NCBI RefSeq assembly: GCF_921293095.1
Contig: NC_060258.1
Span: 2,418,001-2,482,000 of the forward strand
Reading direction: 5' to 3'
DNA from: Ischnura elegans
Taxonomy: Eukaryota > Arthropoda > Insecta > Odonata > Coenagrionidae
DNA length: 64,000 nt
In this document: positions 22,314-33,600 of the stretch, piece after piece
Position numbering within the stretch: position 1 is the stretch's first letter
How the letters are laid out: every line of letters starts with the position of its first letter
The notes under the pieces: model-generated
Told to the model about the DNA's origin: nothing
Database searches by the model: none
Seen by the model: only the letters and a program-made list of their open reading frames with translations
Made by a program: the position numbers and the translations under genes

Positions 22314-22369
22314 GTTTATATAAACAACTGTAGAATTGCAGTCTAACATCATTTCTTTTGACTATAAAC
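22313..22369 (-). pseudogene. trnC: Numt tRNA-Cys (GCA anticodon)
   Basis: On the minus strand the ends GTTTATA and TATAAAC pair perfectly as an acceptor stem. The anticodon arm TAGA-CTGCAAT-TCTA carries GCA with T33. A tRNA-Cys on the opposite strand immediately after tRNA-Trp is the ancestral insect arrangement (W, then C and Y reversed). Homology stops before trnY. Confidence 0.8.
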
Positions 22370-22378
22370 CCAATGGCA

Positions 22379-23411
22379 AGTGCTTTTTGCATCTTCTGGT
22401 TAATTAGATATTACACTAAGGAATTTTTGTGAAATTGGTTTTACTAATGATGGTGACAGTATTCGAATTGCATACATTAATTTATGAGCATATTACAAAT
22501 AGCTAATGTGTTTAGAAGCTGAATAATTAATGACAAAAATAGCATCAAGTTTTTATGTGACAAGATATATATAAATAGATTAGATTAAAAGGAACAACTC
22601 AAACTATTTCTTCAAACTATTCAGCGTTGAATATTGATTTGTTCATTTTAAGTTGGGTTTTTACCCGAGAAAGATGGGCAAATGGTTAACTTATCCTTAA
22701 CAGCCAACAGAAGGCTTAGGTAATATTTTTACGTCTTACCTAGGTATTTCGCTTGATCCCTCATTCTGTGGATAGGTGAAACTTTTTTTCAGTTCGGCAA
22801 CATGTCCTCAGAAAGCAAACCACGGGATCACCTGATTCATTGATCTCCAGAATTTTCCTGATATAGTGAGCATCTGACATTTTTTCACTGAATATAGCTA
22901 GAATCCAATCTCCACTACTATCCTGTATTTTTTGGGAGTGCACCAACTATCTCAATCATATTTCCCTTCGATTACTATCAAAAGAGGGGCTTTGATCTCA
23001 TTTGCACTGTGCGCCATTAACAATGATGCTCAAACGACCTAATAAACTAATTGTATGAGTCGAGGGAAATACACTCTTGCCAACAACTCTTGTCTTCCCT
23101 GGGTATGTAGAAAATTTGGTTCAGATTCTATACATACATTCCGGTTTATTATTATGGTTCAATTCATGGATTGTCTTTTGCAACAAGTCAAATTGAGCAT
23201 TTATCACAAAAGGTCAGAAATCTTTTTTGTTGTATGCTCTATCCTTTGAGGTTTTTTAATTGTAATGTTTTGCCATGAAATAAGGCCATAAAACCAATCT
23301 TCTGGAGGTGAGTCGTCTTTGAAAGGTATTTTATGCTATTTTTACGAGTATGATCAGCTACTATTTCCAAATCCACTTATGTAGACAACTTTAATCCATA
23401 TTTATTCATAC
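22379..23411. other. Mostly non-coding, with one degenerate exon-like fragment
   Basis: Apart from the minus-strand fragment at 22730-22950, I see no gene here. The stretch leads up to the left LTR of the gypsy element, whose 4-bp flank ATAC is 23408-23411. Confidence 0.4.
22730..22950 (-). pseudogene. Degenerate exon fragment with GDWxLAxF...Y...V...FLR pattern
   Basis: On the minus strand the frame reads SSGDWILAIFSEKMSDAHYI, then KILEINE...VVCFLRT and KKFHL before a stop. The spacing resembles a small domain that recurs in uncharacterised and transposon-linked insect proteins (GDxVLxxFxGKK...YVGxVxEI...VxFLRR...FxFP). A frameshift near 22790 would restore a proline-containing end, followed by a possible donor TAG|GTAAGA. 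Assignment is from pattern memory only. Confidence 0.35.
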
Positions 23412-24435
23412 TGTAACGTTACGTCGTAAAATCTGGTTGATTTTTCACGTAAGTCCAGACAGGGGAAATACTCCAACCGTCGGTCACATGCTGGATCAGG
23501 GAAAAGACTCCACAAACAGAAAAACAGCTCACAAGAAAAAGGTAGCCAAAAACAATTTACGAGTTATTACCGTACGATATCTATTCAAAGTAGAGTATTC
23601 AAAAAAATCAGAAGTATTACAGAAAACAATGATAGTAAATTCATGATCCCAAGGAAACATTACCAGCAGAAAATTGCTCTAAAAATCTCATGGCTCACAA
23701 GACATGTGACTCCCATGCAGGTCAGGAAGAAAAAGGGCTCGCCTAAGCAAGGCGAGACAGCATTTGAGGGGAGGGCTTCTTCCAGGGAGTGGAGGGGTAG
23801 CCAGGCGAATTCAACAACCGCCCACTGATGCGTCACTGCCCCTGCAGAAACGGCCGCTCCGCAAAACACCATTCCCTGGTTTTTGAGACAAAGCCAGCAC
23901 CCAGAATTTTCCCCTCAACATCTGGGTTGGAGACCTCAGAGGAATCGTTCATTGGAACACATGGAGGGGAAGGAGATACTGGGGTGAGGTGTTGGAGGGA
24001 GAGAGAGTTTGTGATAGGACAATGGTAAAACTTCTCACTCCAAGTGCAATACTAAGGCCTTAGCACCGATTTCCCCTTGCTTGCCAAGGAGAAGTATTTC
24101 TCCGCAGTAGTCCTATATAAGTCTTGCATTGCAGGTAGGCTGGTTCGGAGGCTGGTTCGGAGGCTGCTTCGGAGGCTGTTTCAGAGACTGTTTCCAGAGA
24201 CAGGATTTTCCAGAGACAGGATTTTCCAGAGACAGGATTTTGCGAGACAGGGCACTTTGCTACAGGGACCCTTTGCGCAAAAAATCCTTTGCGCGAAAAA
24301 ACCTTAGCGCGAAAAGTTCTTGGCGGGAGAAGTTCTGCGGATAAGTTCGGAGGAAGTTCGAGGAAGTTCGAGGAATTTCTGGGGGGGGGGGTACCAGAAA
24401 TTTTGGGGGGGGGGGGGACACTAAAAAATGCCACA
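23412..24435 (-). repeat. 3' LTR of the gypsy element
   Basis: This matches 30763-31784 apart from poly-G lengths. It contains a TATATAAG word near 24115-24122, short direct repeats (GGCTGGTTCGGA-type at about 24139-24180 and CAGAGACAGGATTTT-type three times at about 24196-24242), and two G runs of 10 and 13 bases near 24380-24420. The open frames inside the LTR occur identically in both copies and overlap on both strands, so they are not treated as genes. Confidence 0.95.
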
Positions 24436-26357
24436 TCCTCTGTGGGAAAATGACCACAAAAATTGCTTGAACTTGGGGACCAAGACACGTCCACCAAGAA
24501 CTGATTAATGCCTAGAAAACTTATCGAGGCATCACAGGTCCACTGGTTTTCACTGGATGAACCCCCACTGTTTAACCCCCATGTTTTTCACAAAAACCAT
24601 TATTCAGTGGTTAGAATTGAACTGAATATAAAAAGTTTATTGATTGAGACAATAGTATTGAAGAAATATCACTCAAAAATAGTTTTGACAAGAACATACA
24701 TTTTTATCACTCTGTAAATAATAACCTCAGGAGTGATGTTTGGAATTCAACAGAATTCTTAAGTGAGTAACATGACATAATTACAAGAGTGAGACAAGAA
24801 ATATTGCTGAATTGATATAGAGTAGATTATTTAGTATTACATAGCAAGAAAATGAAATTAACAATCAATATGTCAAAATGTGATGCTTGTTTCGGTGAAC
24901 AGTGAATCAAAATTACAAATAATTATCATCAGCGACCAGAAGGAACTGGGAAGATTTTTATTGGTATAACACCAGGATATCTTTACCAAACTCAAATGTT
25001 CCTTTTCTCATCAGAGATATTTTGTGGTTTTTTTTTTTTTAAACCAAGTAAAGCAATACAATAACCAACCACTTAGTAAATGGGCAAGATTGGGTTGGTG
25101 AAGCAGTTGGGTTCATCAGAACCCTGGGTTGTCCCATTAGTTGGGTTCAACCACCTTATCAAAAATCAACGATTGACAAAAATGGGTTTTAACTTCTACC
25201 CAAAATTCATATTGCAACCCAAGAGAAAGTTAGGGTCGACCAACAAAATATATACCCCATATTATATAATCATTAAGTACAAGTTTATTCAAAAATACGG
25301 TTATTCACTAAATAATTATTAGTTATCAAAATACCAGCAAAATATTCAGCATAATATGTGTCTCACTTAATAATATACATTGGCATTAGTATTTCTCCCA
25401 TTTAAACCCTCCATGTTTGTAAATATTATCAGTCCATAATTAATTATCAATAAAGAATCCTCCAAAATTCAACAAGATTACGTAAATGACAATAGATTGC
25501 ACTAAATTCCTCGATTTTCCAATAATTATTAACAATTTATAAGGCATATGGTATTCATGTCAGCTATTGAACAAGTACTGACTAAATTTAATCAAGATGT
25601 GTATATATATCTCTCAGTATTAATTAAACAAGTCAAAAAAGAATCATAGGCGATGCTAACAAAATGAGAACTGCATATTGCATCAACAAAAGAAATCACT
25701 CTAAATTTCACTCTTCAATTAACAATAGAAATGAGAGCTACATGCTGGTTGCGACAAGATGAAAGTTCATACTTGTCGGGCGATGAAGGTCGCAACTCAA
25801 CGCCAAAGCCACACTAAAACACAGTAGGCAGTCTTAAGATCAGCTGATCAATTCAATCACTCAGCCATCGATAGAATATCGAACACTGCAAAATCACGAC
25901 ACTTATCACTGTCCAGAATTGTGAGAATGTCCATAAAGTCTTGGTGGAGAAAAGGTGACACAAAACACAATTGAATCTTAATAACTGGGGCCACCTCCAC
26001 AGCTTATCTGGAAACGAGCCATCTCGGGGATTTCCCCCCAAGTTAATCTCCCGTCCTCTCCCTCCAAGCACCCATACTTCCTCCACCTTACCCCATCTCA
26101 CAATCACAGTAGACCAACACTAAATTACATGAGTGAATTAAGCAGATGAGAATAAGCAAGTACAATACAATATTTCAGAACAATTTCAATTACAAGCATA
26201 GAAATAGACTTATTATTCATTAATCAAAACAATATTATTAGAAATCAATAGAAATACAACACCGAAATCAAGCATCAAATAGTATTTGAGAGAGCAAACA
26301 TTAGCATTCATTGAAAAAAAAAAGAATAAAAAAAAAATCAATGATATTTCTCTCCTT
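24436..26357. other. 3' untranslated region of the gypsy element
   Basis: About 1.9 kb between the end of pol and the 3' LTR. It is AT-rich with only short frames. No envelope-like frame (signal peptide, cysteine pattern, transmembrane anchor) is visible. On the minus strand a short purine-rich ACAGAGGA directly precedes the 3' LTR and may serve as the polypurine tract, though it is weak. Confidence 0.55.
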
Positions 26358-29300
26358 TTAATTACTGGAATTAGCAATGCCACCATGATATGCCTTTAAA
26401 TGAGAAACATGACAAATTTTCTCTTTCCCAGGAGAAACTTCCAGAACAACTGTTACAGGAGAGAGATACTTTTTAAGGACGAAAGGTCCTTTCCACAGAG
26501 GTTCCAGTTTTGCCATTTTCTGTTCACCTTTAGAACTGACAGGATGGTTTTTGCAGAGAACAAGATCTCCCACACAGAAAGTGATTTGGGAGTGAGATTT
26601 ATTATAGGATTCTTTATACCTGTTTCTGGCCTTTTTTAAATTAGCAATAACATGATTCAGGCAGGCTTGCCTGTCATTTACTTTGAGATCATTCTCGAAT
26701 AAAGATTTTGGAATGTCCCACTGATTAATTAAAGGATGCTTAAGTTCTCTGCCGAAAATTATTTTGGCAGGAGAATATCCACTGCTCTCATGAGAGGCAG
26801 TGTTCAGGGCAAAATTTAAGTCAGCCAGCATAGTGTCCCACATATGGTGAGCATTATTGCACAAAATAGCAAGTGCAGATTTTAGATTTCTATGCAATCT
26901 CTCTACCTGATTAGAACAGGGATAGTATGGAGAAACAAAAATTTGCTTAACCCCCAGTTGCAAACACATCTCCTTAACGGCATGAGATTTGAAAACTTGT
27001 GCATTATCAGAAACCAAATATTTTGGAAAACCGAATTTTGGAAACACTCTTTGAGTGAGTATTGAAACAACTGAACCAGCAGTAGCCTTACGAACTGGCT
27101 CAAGAAAACAGAATTTAGAAAAACCATCAATAAGAGAAAGTATATATTGGTGTCCACCTTTAGTCAAAGGTAAAGGACCCACAAAGTCAATATAAAGTCT
27201 TTCCCAAACCTCAGAAGGATTTTTCGATGATAGCATGCCAGGAGGTGGAGCATTTCTGGGTTTACAAGTTTGACACAGATGGCATTTTCTGACCATGTCA
27301 TAAACCTCTCTTTTCATATCCTTCCACCAAAAGTGTCTGCTAATCTTATCATAAGTTTTAGCCATGCCCAAGTGAGCAGACATACTAGAGCAGTGAAAAT
27401 ATTGAAAAATCATAGGCCTCAAGACCGTAGGCAGAACAGCTCTTCCTCGCTTAATTTTAGAATTCCCATAACATAATAGCTGTCCCTTCAGAAAATAGTT
27501 TTTGTCGTTCAAGGAATTATTATTAATCTGATTGAAAATATCCTTTAGAACGAGATCAGTTTCTTGGTGTTTTCGAATGTCAACGAATGACAAAGGCAAT
27601 TTATGTAACACACAAGAATAAGGAACAGCTGACTCCTTATGAGTGATTGATTCCACATCTAAATGACTATTTGTAGATGAGGATGGCTCAATGCGAGAAA
27701 GACAATCTGCGACAGAATTAGCTGATCCTCGAACATGATGCACAGTGAATTTATAAGAGGATAATTTAAGAACCATCCGGCCTAATTTGCCCAACTGCTT
27801 AGGATGAGAGAAAAGCCATGTCAAGGCACCATTATCAGTGTACAAGTGAAATGGTTTTACTTGTAAGTAAACACTGAATTTTTGAATTCCAAAATGAATT
27901 GCGTGACACTCCAATTCATAAGAAGAAAATTTACGTTCATGTTCCAAGAGTGCCTTACTAGCGAAAGCCACAGGGACAAAATCACCATTTACTTTGTGAT
28001 TCAGAACGGCACCAACCGCCAAATTACTGGCATCGACAAATAAATGAAATTCCTCGTCAAATCGAGGGAAAGATAATACTGGTGGATTGGTGAGAGCTTT
28101 CTTCAACTGACAGAAAGCCTCATTTTCAACAGCTGTCCATTGAAAAGGAACATTTTTACGTTTTAAGCGATTCAGTGGCATAGAAATTTCAGAATACCTT
28201 GGAATAAATTTGCAGTAAAACCCACAAAGTCCAATGAATCTGGCCACTTCCTTCACATTTCTGGGAACTGGGAATTGTTCAATTGGTCTCACTCTCTCAG
28301 GATCAACTTGCAAGGTTCCATTTGTGATGAGATGGCCCAGAAAAGTGAGTGATTCCACACCAAGCTTAACCTTGTCCTCGCACACCGTCAAACCGGCACT
28401 GCGTAGTTTGTTGAGGACAGCATTAACATGAGATACATGGTCTTCAGCAGACTTGGAATAGATACACAAGTCATCAATATATGGGTAGACACATGAATAT
28501 TTCAAATCGCCCAATACTTCATTAATGAGACGAGTGAATATTTGAGGAGAATTTACAAAACCAAATGGCAATCTATTATATTGGTACACTCCGAACGGCG
28601 TCACAAAAGCAGTTAATTTCTTAGAATTCTCAGATAATGGTATTTGATGAAAGGCAGAATTGAGATCAAGAACAGTGAAATATTTTGCATCAGCAAGATA
28701 TTGGAATGCATGTTCAACAGAAGGTGTTGGATAACCGTCTGATTTAACAACTTTGTTCAACTTACGGTAATCAACCACTAATCTTTCAGATCCATCCTTT
28801 TTAGGCACTAGAAAAGCTGGCGAACACCAGTTTGAATTGGAAACCTCAATCACTTTCTTATCAAGTAAAGATTGGATGTGCTTCTTCATTAAATTTGCCT
28901 TTGGAGGTGACAATGAGTAAGGATGGGATCGAATCGGAGTAGAATCTAGCAGTTCAATTTCGTAGGTCATAACAGATGTGACCCCCAATTCTTGAGAAAT
29001 CACATCAGGATACTTTGACAATAAACCCTTCAACTTATCACACAACGTAATTTCAGTGGACGACAGAACATGAGATTCGGACGAGTTACTAACTGGCGCC
29101 GATTTAAACGCTTCGCAATTGTCCGTAAAAGAAAAAAGAGAATTCGGGGCAATTTCAAAACTGACGTTCGCCGGACGAATAATCATCTTTGAATTACAAA
29201 TGAAATCCACACCCAGTAACACGGGAAACGGGATTTTAGCTAGATAAAACACGTGGTTCCAAGAAAACTTGCCTATTTGAACCTTGAGTGAGACAGAGGA

Positions 29301-30380
29301 ATTAATATGAAAAGGCTGCCCCGACACAGTGATTAAATCGACGTCAACATTCTTACGAATAACCTTTCTCCGGCAACATTTCAGAGAAGCAAAGAAATCT
29401 TCATCACACAGTGAAACTGAACACCCAGTGTCAATTAAAGCCTGGCATGGCATAGAATGAAGATTAATAGATAATATTGGCAATCGAGTCGAACACTTGT
29501 CACGGACGCTCATCAAACTCACGGCAGGCTGAGTAAATCGTCGTCTTTTGCGACACTCGTTCACTTTGTGGCCAGGTTTATGACAGTAAGAACAATTAAT
29601 AGGAAAAGAAACTTCCCTAGGCGCACTGGAAGAGGCAACAGAAGACGGATTCCTAGAGATACGATGGAAAGTGTTGGAATATTCAGCACAGTCCATTAAA
29701 TGTTTAGAAGCCTGCGTGATAACAGAGTCCAATTCTACAAATGTGTTAGGCTGATTTGAGAACATAATTGCAGATTTTGTTAAAGGATTTAACCCTTGAA
29801 TAATGAGTCGCACAATAGAAGACTCGGAATACTGCAAACCCAGCACCTGAGTGGCATTACGCACAGAACACACGAAATCGTGGGGCGTTTCGCGAGGGAA
29901 CTGAAATCTCTTAACTTTCGTAGTGATCAAGCGATCAAACTCTCTGTCACTAACAATTCTAGCCCAAACTTTTTCTGTGATTTGAGACCATGCGAGATTC
30001 AAGTTTAACATAGACAACCAAAAATGACGAGAGCTGGCAGGTAGTTTAGATACTACAAGGTACAATAACGTTGACAGAGGAACCAAAGACAAAGAAACGA
30101 TTTCATTAACTTTTAACATGAAATTAAACCAATTCTCACTGTTTGACACCTCAAATGGCGGAAAATCACTGAGTAATTGTTTGACAGTTACTAACCCTTC
30201 AGAAACTGGCAATGTCTGAGAAGCAGACATTTCGTGAGAGACGTGAACATTACTACTTTCCTCGTGCGTTGGGCGAGGTGGAACCACCTCTAAAGAAGAT
30301 TCCCGTTCATTATTAGAAACTTCACTTCCTACGGACACATTAGCCGTACCCCTGGCCTTACGATCAGTACCTCCAGGCAT
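26358..30380 (-). CDS. Gag-Pol polyprotein, Ty3/gypsy, intact 1340-residue frame
   Basis: One uninterrupted frame encodes the whole replication set, with gag and pol fused rather than frameshifted. Gag capsid-like region about 70-240; zinc knuckle C263-x2-C266-x4-H271-x4-C276. Aspartic protease with D317-T-G and a later LLGVDF. Reverse transcriptase about 500-690 with VLDLNSAFHQI and the catalytic YIDD at 634-637. RNase H with D783, E824 and D849. Integrase with H996, H1003, C1033, C1036 and the catalytic triad D1065, D1125, E1160 (D-D-35-E spacing). A C-terminal GPF-type module follows at about 1297-1335, with no chromodomain. All key residues are present, so it may encode active enzymes. 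The ATG at 30380 is the first in frame. Protease processing is expected; expression is presumably driven from the LTR at 30763-31784. Confidence 0.95.
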   Translation of the reverse strand: MPGGTDRKARGTANVSVGSEVSNNERESSLEVVPPRPTHEESSNVHVSHEMSASQTLPVSEGLVTVKQLLSDFPPFEVSNSENWFNFMLKVNEIVSLSLVPLSTLLYLVVSKLPASSRHFWLSMLNLNLAWSQITEKVWARIVSDREFDRLITTKVKRFQFPRETPHDFVCSVRNATQVLGLQYSESSIVRLIIQGLNPLTKSAIMFSNQPNTFVELDSVITQASKHLMDCAEYSNTFHRISRNPSSVASSSAPREVSFPINCSYCHKPGHKVNECRKRRRFTQPAVSLMSVRDKCSTRLPILSINLHSMPCQALIDTGCSVSLCDEDFFASLKCCRRKVIRKNVDVDLITVSGQPFHINSSVSLKVQIGKFSWNHVFYLAKIPFPVLLGVDFICNSKMIIRPANVSFEIAPNSLFSFTDNCEAFKSAPVSNSSESHVLSSTEITLCDKLKGLLSKYPDVISQELGVTSVMTYEIELLDSTPIRSHPYSLSPPKANLMKKHIQSLLDKKVIEVSNSNWCSPAFLVPKKDGSERLVVDYRKLNKVVKSDGYPTPSVEHAFQYLADAKYFTVLDLNSAFHQIPLSENSKKLTAFVTPFGVYQYNRLPFGFVNSPQIFTRLINEVLGDLKYSCVYPYIDDLCIYSKSAEDHVSHVNAVLNKLRSAGLTVCEDKVKLGVESLTFLGHLITNGTLQVDPERVRPIEQFPVPRNVKEVARFIGLCGFYCKFIPRYSEISMPLNRLKRKNVPFQWTAVENEAFCQLKKALTNPPVLSFPRFDEEFHLFVDASNLAVGAVLNHKVNGDFVPVAFASKALLEHERKFSSYELECHAIHFGIQKFSVYLQVKPFHLYTDNGALTWLFSHPKQLGKLGRMVLKLSSYKFTVHHVRGSANSVADCLSRIEPSSSTNSHLDVESITHKESAVPYSCVLHKLPLSFVDIRKHQETDLVLKDIFNQINNNSLNDKNYFLKGQLLCYGNSKIKRGRAVLPTVLRPMIFQYFHCSSMSAHLGMAKTYDKISRHFWWKDMKREVYDMVRKCHLCQTCKPRNAPPPGMLSSKNPSEVWERLYIDFVGPLPLTKGGHQYILSLIDGFSKFCFLEPVRKATAGSVVSILTQRVFPKFGFPKYLVSDNAQVFKSHAVKEMCLQLGVKQIFVSPYYPCSNQVERLHRNLKSALAILCNNAHHMWDTMLADLNFALNTASHESSGYSPAKIIFGRELKHPLINQWDIPKSLFENDLKVNDRQACLNHVIANLKKARNRYKESYNKSHSQITFCVGDLVLCKNHPVSSKGEQKMAKLEPLWKGPFVLKKYLSPVTVVLEVSPGKEKICHVSHLKAYHGGIANSSN

Positions 30381-30748
30381 TTAGAAAAGTGAAGTGACGA
30401 CAACGAGAAAAAGAGAGAGAAAAAGCGAGAAATAAAACTATCTCTCATTACTGGAAGAATCCAATAAGAAAAGAGGGGTGCGAGAATAACTAGCTGCTAT
30501 CCAAATTATCAAGAACATTACGAGCATTACGAACATTAATGTCAAATGGCATAGGACCACGAGGAAAAGTCGGCAACACTAGTCACGTAATCCCACACGA
30601 ACCAAAAAGCACTTAATGGAACATAAAATAACTCACTTTTAAGAGGAGAAACAACCAGAAACTGCAAAAAGTGGAGAAATAGTGGAGAAATGTCACCATT
30701 GTCCAGCACTCGGAGACCTCGACGAAAGGACAGGAAATCGAACCTCAA

Positions 30749-30759
30749 CTCTGCTACCA
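30749..30759 (-). promoter_or_regulatory. Primer-binding site, initiator tRNA-Met type
   Basis: On the minus strand, three bases after the 5' LTR end, the sequence reads TGGTAGCAGAG, then TTGAGGTTCGATTTCC. The first 11 bases are complementary to the 3' end of insect initiator tRNA-Met (CUCUGCUACCA); the following TTCGAT part also resembles that tRNA. This would prime minus-strand DNA synthesis. Confidence 0.75.
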
Positions 30760-30762
30760 ATA

Positions 30763-31784
30763 TGTAACGTTACGTCGTAAAATCTGGTTGATTTTTCACG
30801 TAAGTCCAGACAGGGGAAATACTCCAACCGTCGGTCACATGCTGGATCAGGGAAAAGACTCCACAAACAGAAAAACAGCTCACAAGAAAAAGGTAGCCAA
30901 AAACAATTTACGAGTTATTACCGTACGATATCTATTCAAAGTAGAGTATTCAAAAAAATCAGAAGTATTACAGAAAACAATGATAGTAAATTCATGATCC
31001 CAAGGAAACATTACCAGCAGAAAATTGCTCTAAAAATCTCATGGCTCACAAGACATGTGACTCCCATGCAGGTCAGGAAGAAAAAGGGCTCGCCTAAGCA
31101 AGGCGAGACAGCATTTGAGGGGAGGGCTTCTTCCAGGGAGTGGAGGGGTAGCCAGGCGAATTCAACAACCGCCCACTGATGCGTCACTGCCCCTGCAGAA
31201 ACGGCCGCTCCGCAAAACACCATTCCCTGGTTTTTGAGACAAAGCCAGCACCCAGAATTTTCCCCTCAACATCTGGGTTGGAGACCTCAGAGGAATCGTT
31301 CATTGGAACACATGGAGGGGAAGGAGATACTGGGGTGAGGTGTTGGAGGGAGAGAGAGTTTGTGATAGGACAATGGTAAAACTTCTCACTCCAAGTGCAA
31401 TACTAAGGCCTTAGCACCGATTTCCCCTTGCTTGCCAAGGAGAAGTATTTCTCCGCAGTAGTCCTATATAAGTCTTGCATTGCAGGTAGGCTGGTTCGGA
31501 GGCTGGTTCGGAGGCTGCTTCGGAGGCTGTTTCAGAGACTGTTTCCAGAGACAGGATTTTCCAGAGACAGGATTTTCCAGAGACAGGATTTTGCGAGACA
31601 GGGCACTTTGCTACAGGGACCCTTTGCGCAAAAAATCCTTTGCGCGAAAAAACCTTAGCGCGAAAAGTTCTTGGCGGGAGAAGTTCTGCGGATAAGTTCG
31701 GAGGAAGTTCGAGGAAGTTCGAGGAATTTCTGGGGGGGGGGTACCAGAAATTTTGGGGGGGGGGGGACACTAAAAAATGCCACA
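30763..31784 (-). repeat. 5' LTR of the gypsy element
   Basis: The partner of 23412-24435, with TG...CA ends and the same internal short repeats. It differs visibly only in two G-run lengths (9 and 12 instead of 10 and 13). It lies upstream of gag-pol and would hold its promoter. Confidence 0.95.
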
Positions 31785-31788
31785 ATAC

Positions 31789-33198
31789 TAGCACATTTTT
31801 TCCCCATTCTTCCAATTATAAATTTGTCAAGTGCTTCTTTAGGTCATCATTGCTATAAGGCAGTCTTTTTTGGGTTATTCTTACATAATTGTGCACCGTT
31901 TCACCTTGCAATAATAATTATTGATCATATTATGACAGCAATCCCCATAAAATGCACGCAATTATTGAATATATGCAACCAGATCTTAAACACAGCGAAG
32001 GAAATACACACAATATGTCTACTTAAAATGTTTGCTTGATTTTGGTAGGGCTACAGGAAAGGTCTCAAGTTTAACTTTGCATAAACAATTTCACCTGAAT
32101 AGAACTTACGTTCTGACACTTAAAAAGATGCAATTGTTACGGTGAGAGCAAAATGCAAGGTAATTATTTCATGAAAACTAACTAAAGAAAGCTTTCTTTA
32201 TAAAAAAAACCATTAAAATAAAAGTTGTTATGAGGACTCTCATTAAACAACCTAGTTTTGTGTCCAAATTGATTTGTAATATTTATACAAAAAAAGTTTA
32301 ACTCAAGAATTGCCAGACAGAAACTAAAAATTTAAGCCATACTACAATCATGTCGCCCCATAAGGAAGGAATGATTGGATATGGCGGGAAATGTGTGTCC
32401 CCCCATCTAAACTAAATGTAATGATCTGAGTCCTAAAATTTAAGGTAACCAAGAAAACTAATCCATGAAGCAGAGAAAACAAGATATAGTTCTTACCTAG
32501 CACCTCTCGTACGTAGATGCTGAAGGAACTGGTGTTACCTGTCCTCACAACCTACAACAACTGCCAGATGAACTGAAGGGTAAATTTTCTAAGAGTGTGG
32601 AATGAGAATTCGAGGGATAAATATTTCAAAGTAGTTGGCTCTGGTTCCCTTAAAATATGTGGAATATGTTGTACGACCGCCACGTGCCTCGCGAACGGAA
32701 ATACGATCTTCTTGAGTGTGGTCGCAGTTACACCACCTCACCTTACTAGTAATTATCCAAATAAATGAACCCATGAAAAAACACTTGAATGAATGTACAC
32801 ATAAATGTAATTTACCTGTGAAAATTGTCACCCTAAATTTCTATTTTATGTACTAGCTTGCAACTTTAAAAGAAGGGAGTTACGATTCTTTGCATGACCT
32901 TGATATTCCAGGGGTAACATGAGTTTGCTGTGAATGACACGATTGAAGGCCTTCTCATGGCCCATGTGATGCTATAGTAAAGCCATAATAGTATGACCTG
33001 AGTTACACCAAGAATCTTCTTGCCCAATGTTGATTCTAACAGCCATTTAGTTTATGGGTGATTGATTTGCAGACACGTTTCGATTTTTATTTAATGGCAT
33101 TGATAAGATAAAAATCCTGTTTCATCGAGATTATCAGCATTCCTTATTTGTTGATTTTGAAGTATGTGAGTTGTTTATCTCTGTTACTCTCTTTGCAG
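31789..33198. other. Non-coding stretch, no gene recognised
   Basis: AT-rich DNA after the gypsy insertion. A pyrimidine-rich tract ends at an acceptor (CTCTTTGCAG) just before the exon-like block at 33199. I saw no repeat shared with other parts of the window. Confidence 0.4.
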
Positions 33199-33366
33199 AG
33201 TATTGGTGGAGAGGGGGCAGTTCATGACAATTTGAGGTTTTCTACTGAAACTAAGGACTTTGTTCCTGATGCAATTATAAGAACTTTAGAGAAAGCATGC
33301 TCAGTCCAACTAAATGAAATATTCATCCCTGTGCCAGACATCCAACTGCCCACTGCCAATATGTTG
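33199..33366 (+). CDS. Probable internal exon of unknown gene
   Basis: A 168-base open block (56 codons, phase 0 at both ends) sits between a good acceptor (TTACTCTCTTTGCAG) and a good donor (TTG|GTAAGT). It reads from SIGGEG through ETKDFVPDAIIRTLEKAC to PDIQLPTANML; the composition looks protein-like and no homologue is recognised. The preceding plus-strand exon with compatible phase is the ZAD exon 2 at 19834-19971, so it could be a linker exon of that gene, but 13 kb of transposons lie between. The compatible next exon is 41972-42067. Connection to either is inference. Confidence 0.45.
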
Positions 33367-33600
33367 GTAAGTTTTATTCTCATCTACAGTAAAGCCTGTG
33401 TCGGAAGATTCATTAATTTAGCTTTTGTTACATTACTATATCAATTGTATGATGAAAATAGGTTTGCCTAGCATAAGTATATGCATTTCCATGGGGAGTC
33501 TTCTTTATCATTTGGATCATAAGTTGTATGATAGAAGGTAAAATGCTTTTATCCATTCCTTGTATGATAAAAGGTAAAATCCATTTACTCATAATTCAAT

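Larger units (their letters stand above)
23412..31784 (-). mobile_element. Complete Ty3/gypsy LTR retrotransposon
   Basis: A full-length element on the minus strand: two LTRs of about 1.02 kb (30763-31784 is the 5' LTR, 23412-24435 the 3' LTR), beginning TGTGGCATTT and ending GTTACA, flanked by the 4-bp duplication ATAC (23408-23411 and 31785-31788). Order on the minus strand: 5' LTR, tRNA-iMet-type primer site, gag-pol in one frame (30380-26358), ~1.9 kb of untranslated DNA, 3' LTR. No env frame is present. The LTRs look identical by eye except for lengths of G runs, and the 4 kb frame is unbroken, so insertion was recent and the element may be active. Confidence 0.95.

Noticed and set aside
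22313-22369. tRNA-Ala (UGC) on the plus strand
   Set aside because: TGC on the plus strand is the complement of GCA. The minus-strand reading pairs perfectly and follows tRNA-Trp, as tRNA-Cys does in insect mitochondria.
24060-24497. A ~145-codon minus-strand frame with proline-rich sequence
   Set aside because: It lies inside the gypsy LTR, recurs in the other LTR, overlaps plus-strand frames of similar length, and its composition reflects short tandem repeats and poly-G runs.
24436-26357. Envelope gene making the gypsy element an errantivirus
   Set aside because: No frame longer than about 85 codons; no signal peptide or membrane anchor pattern.
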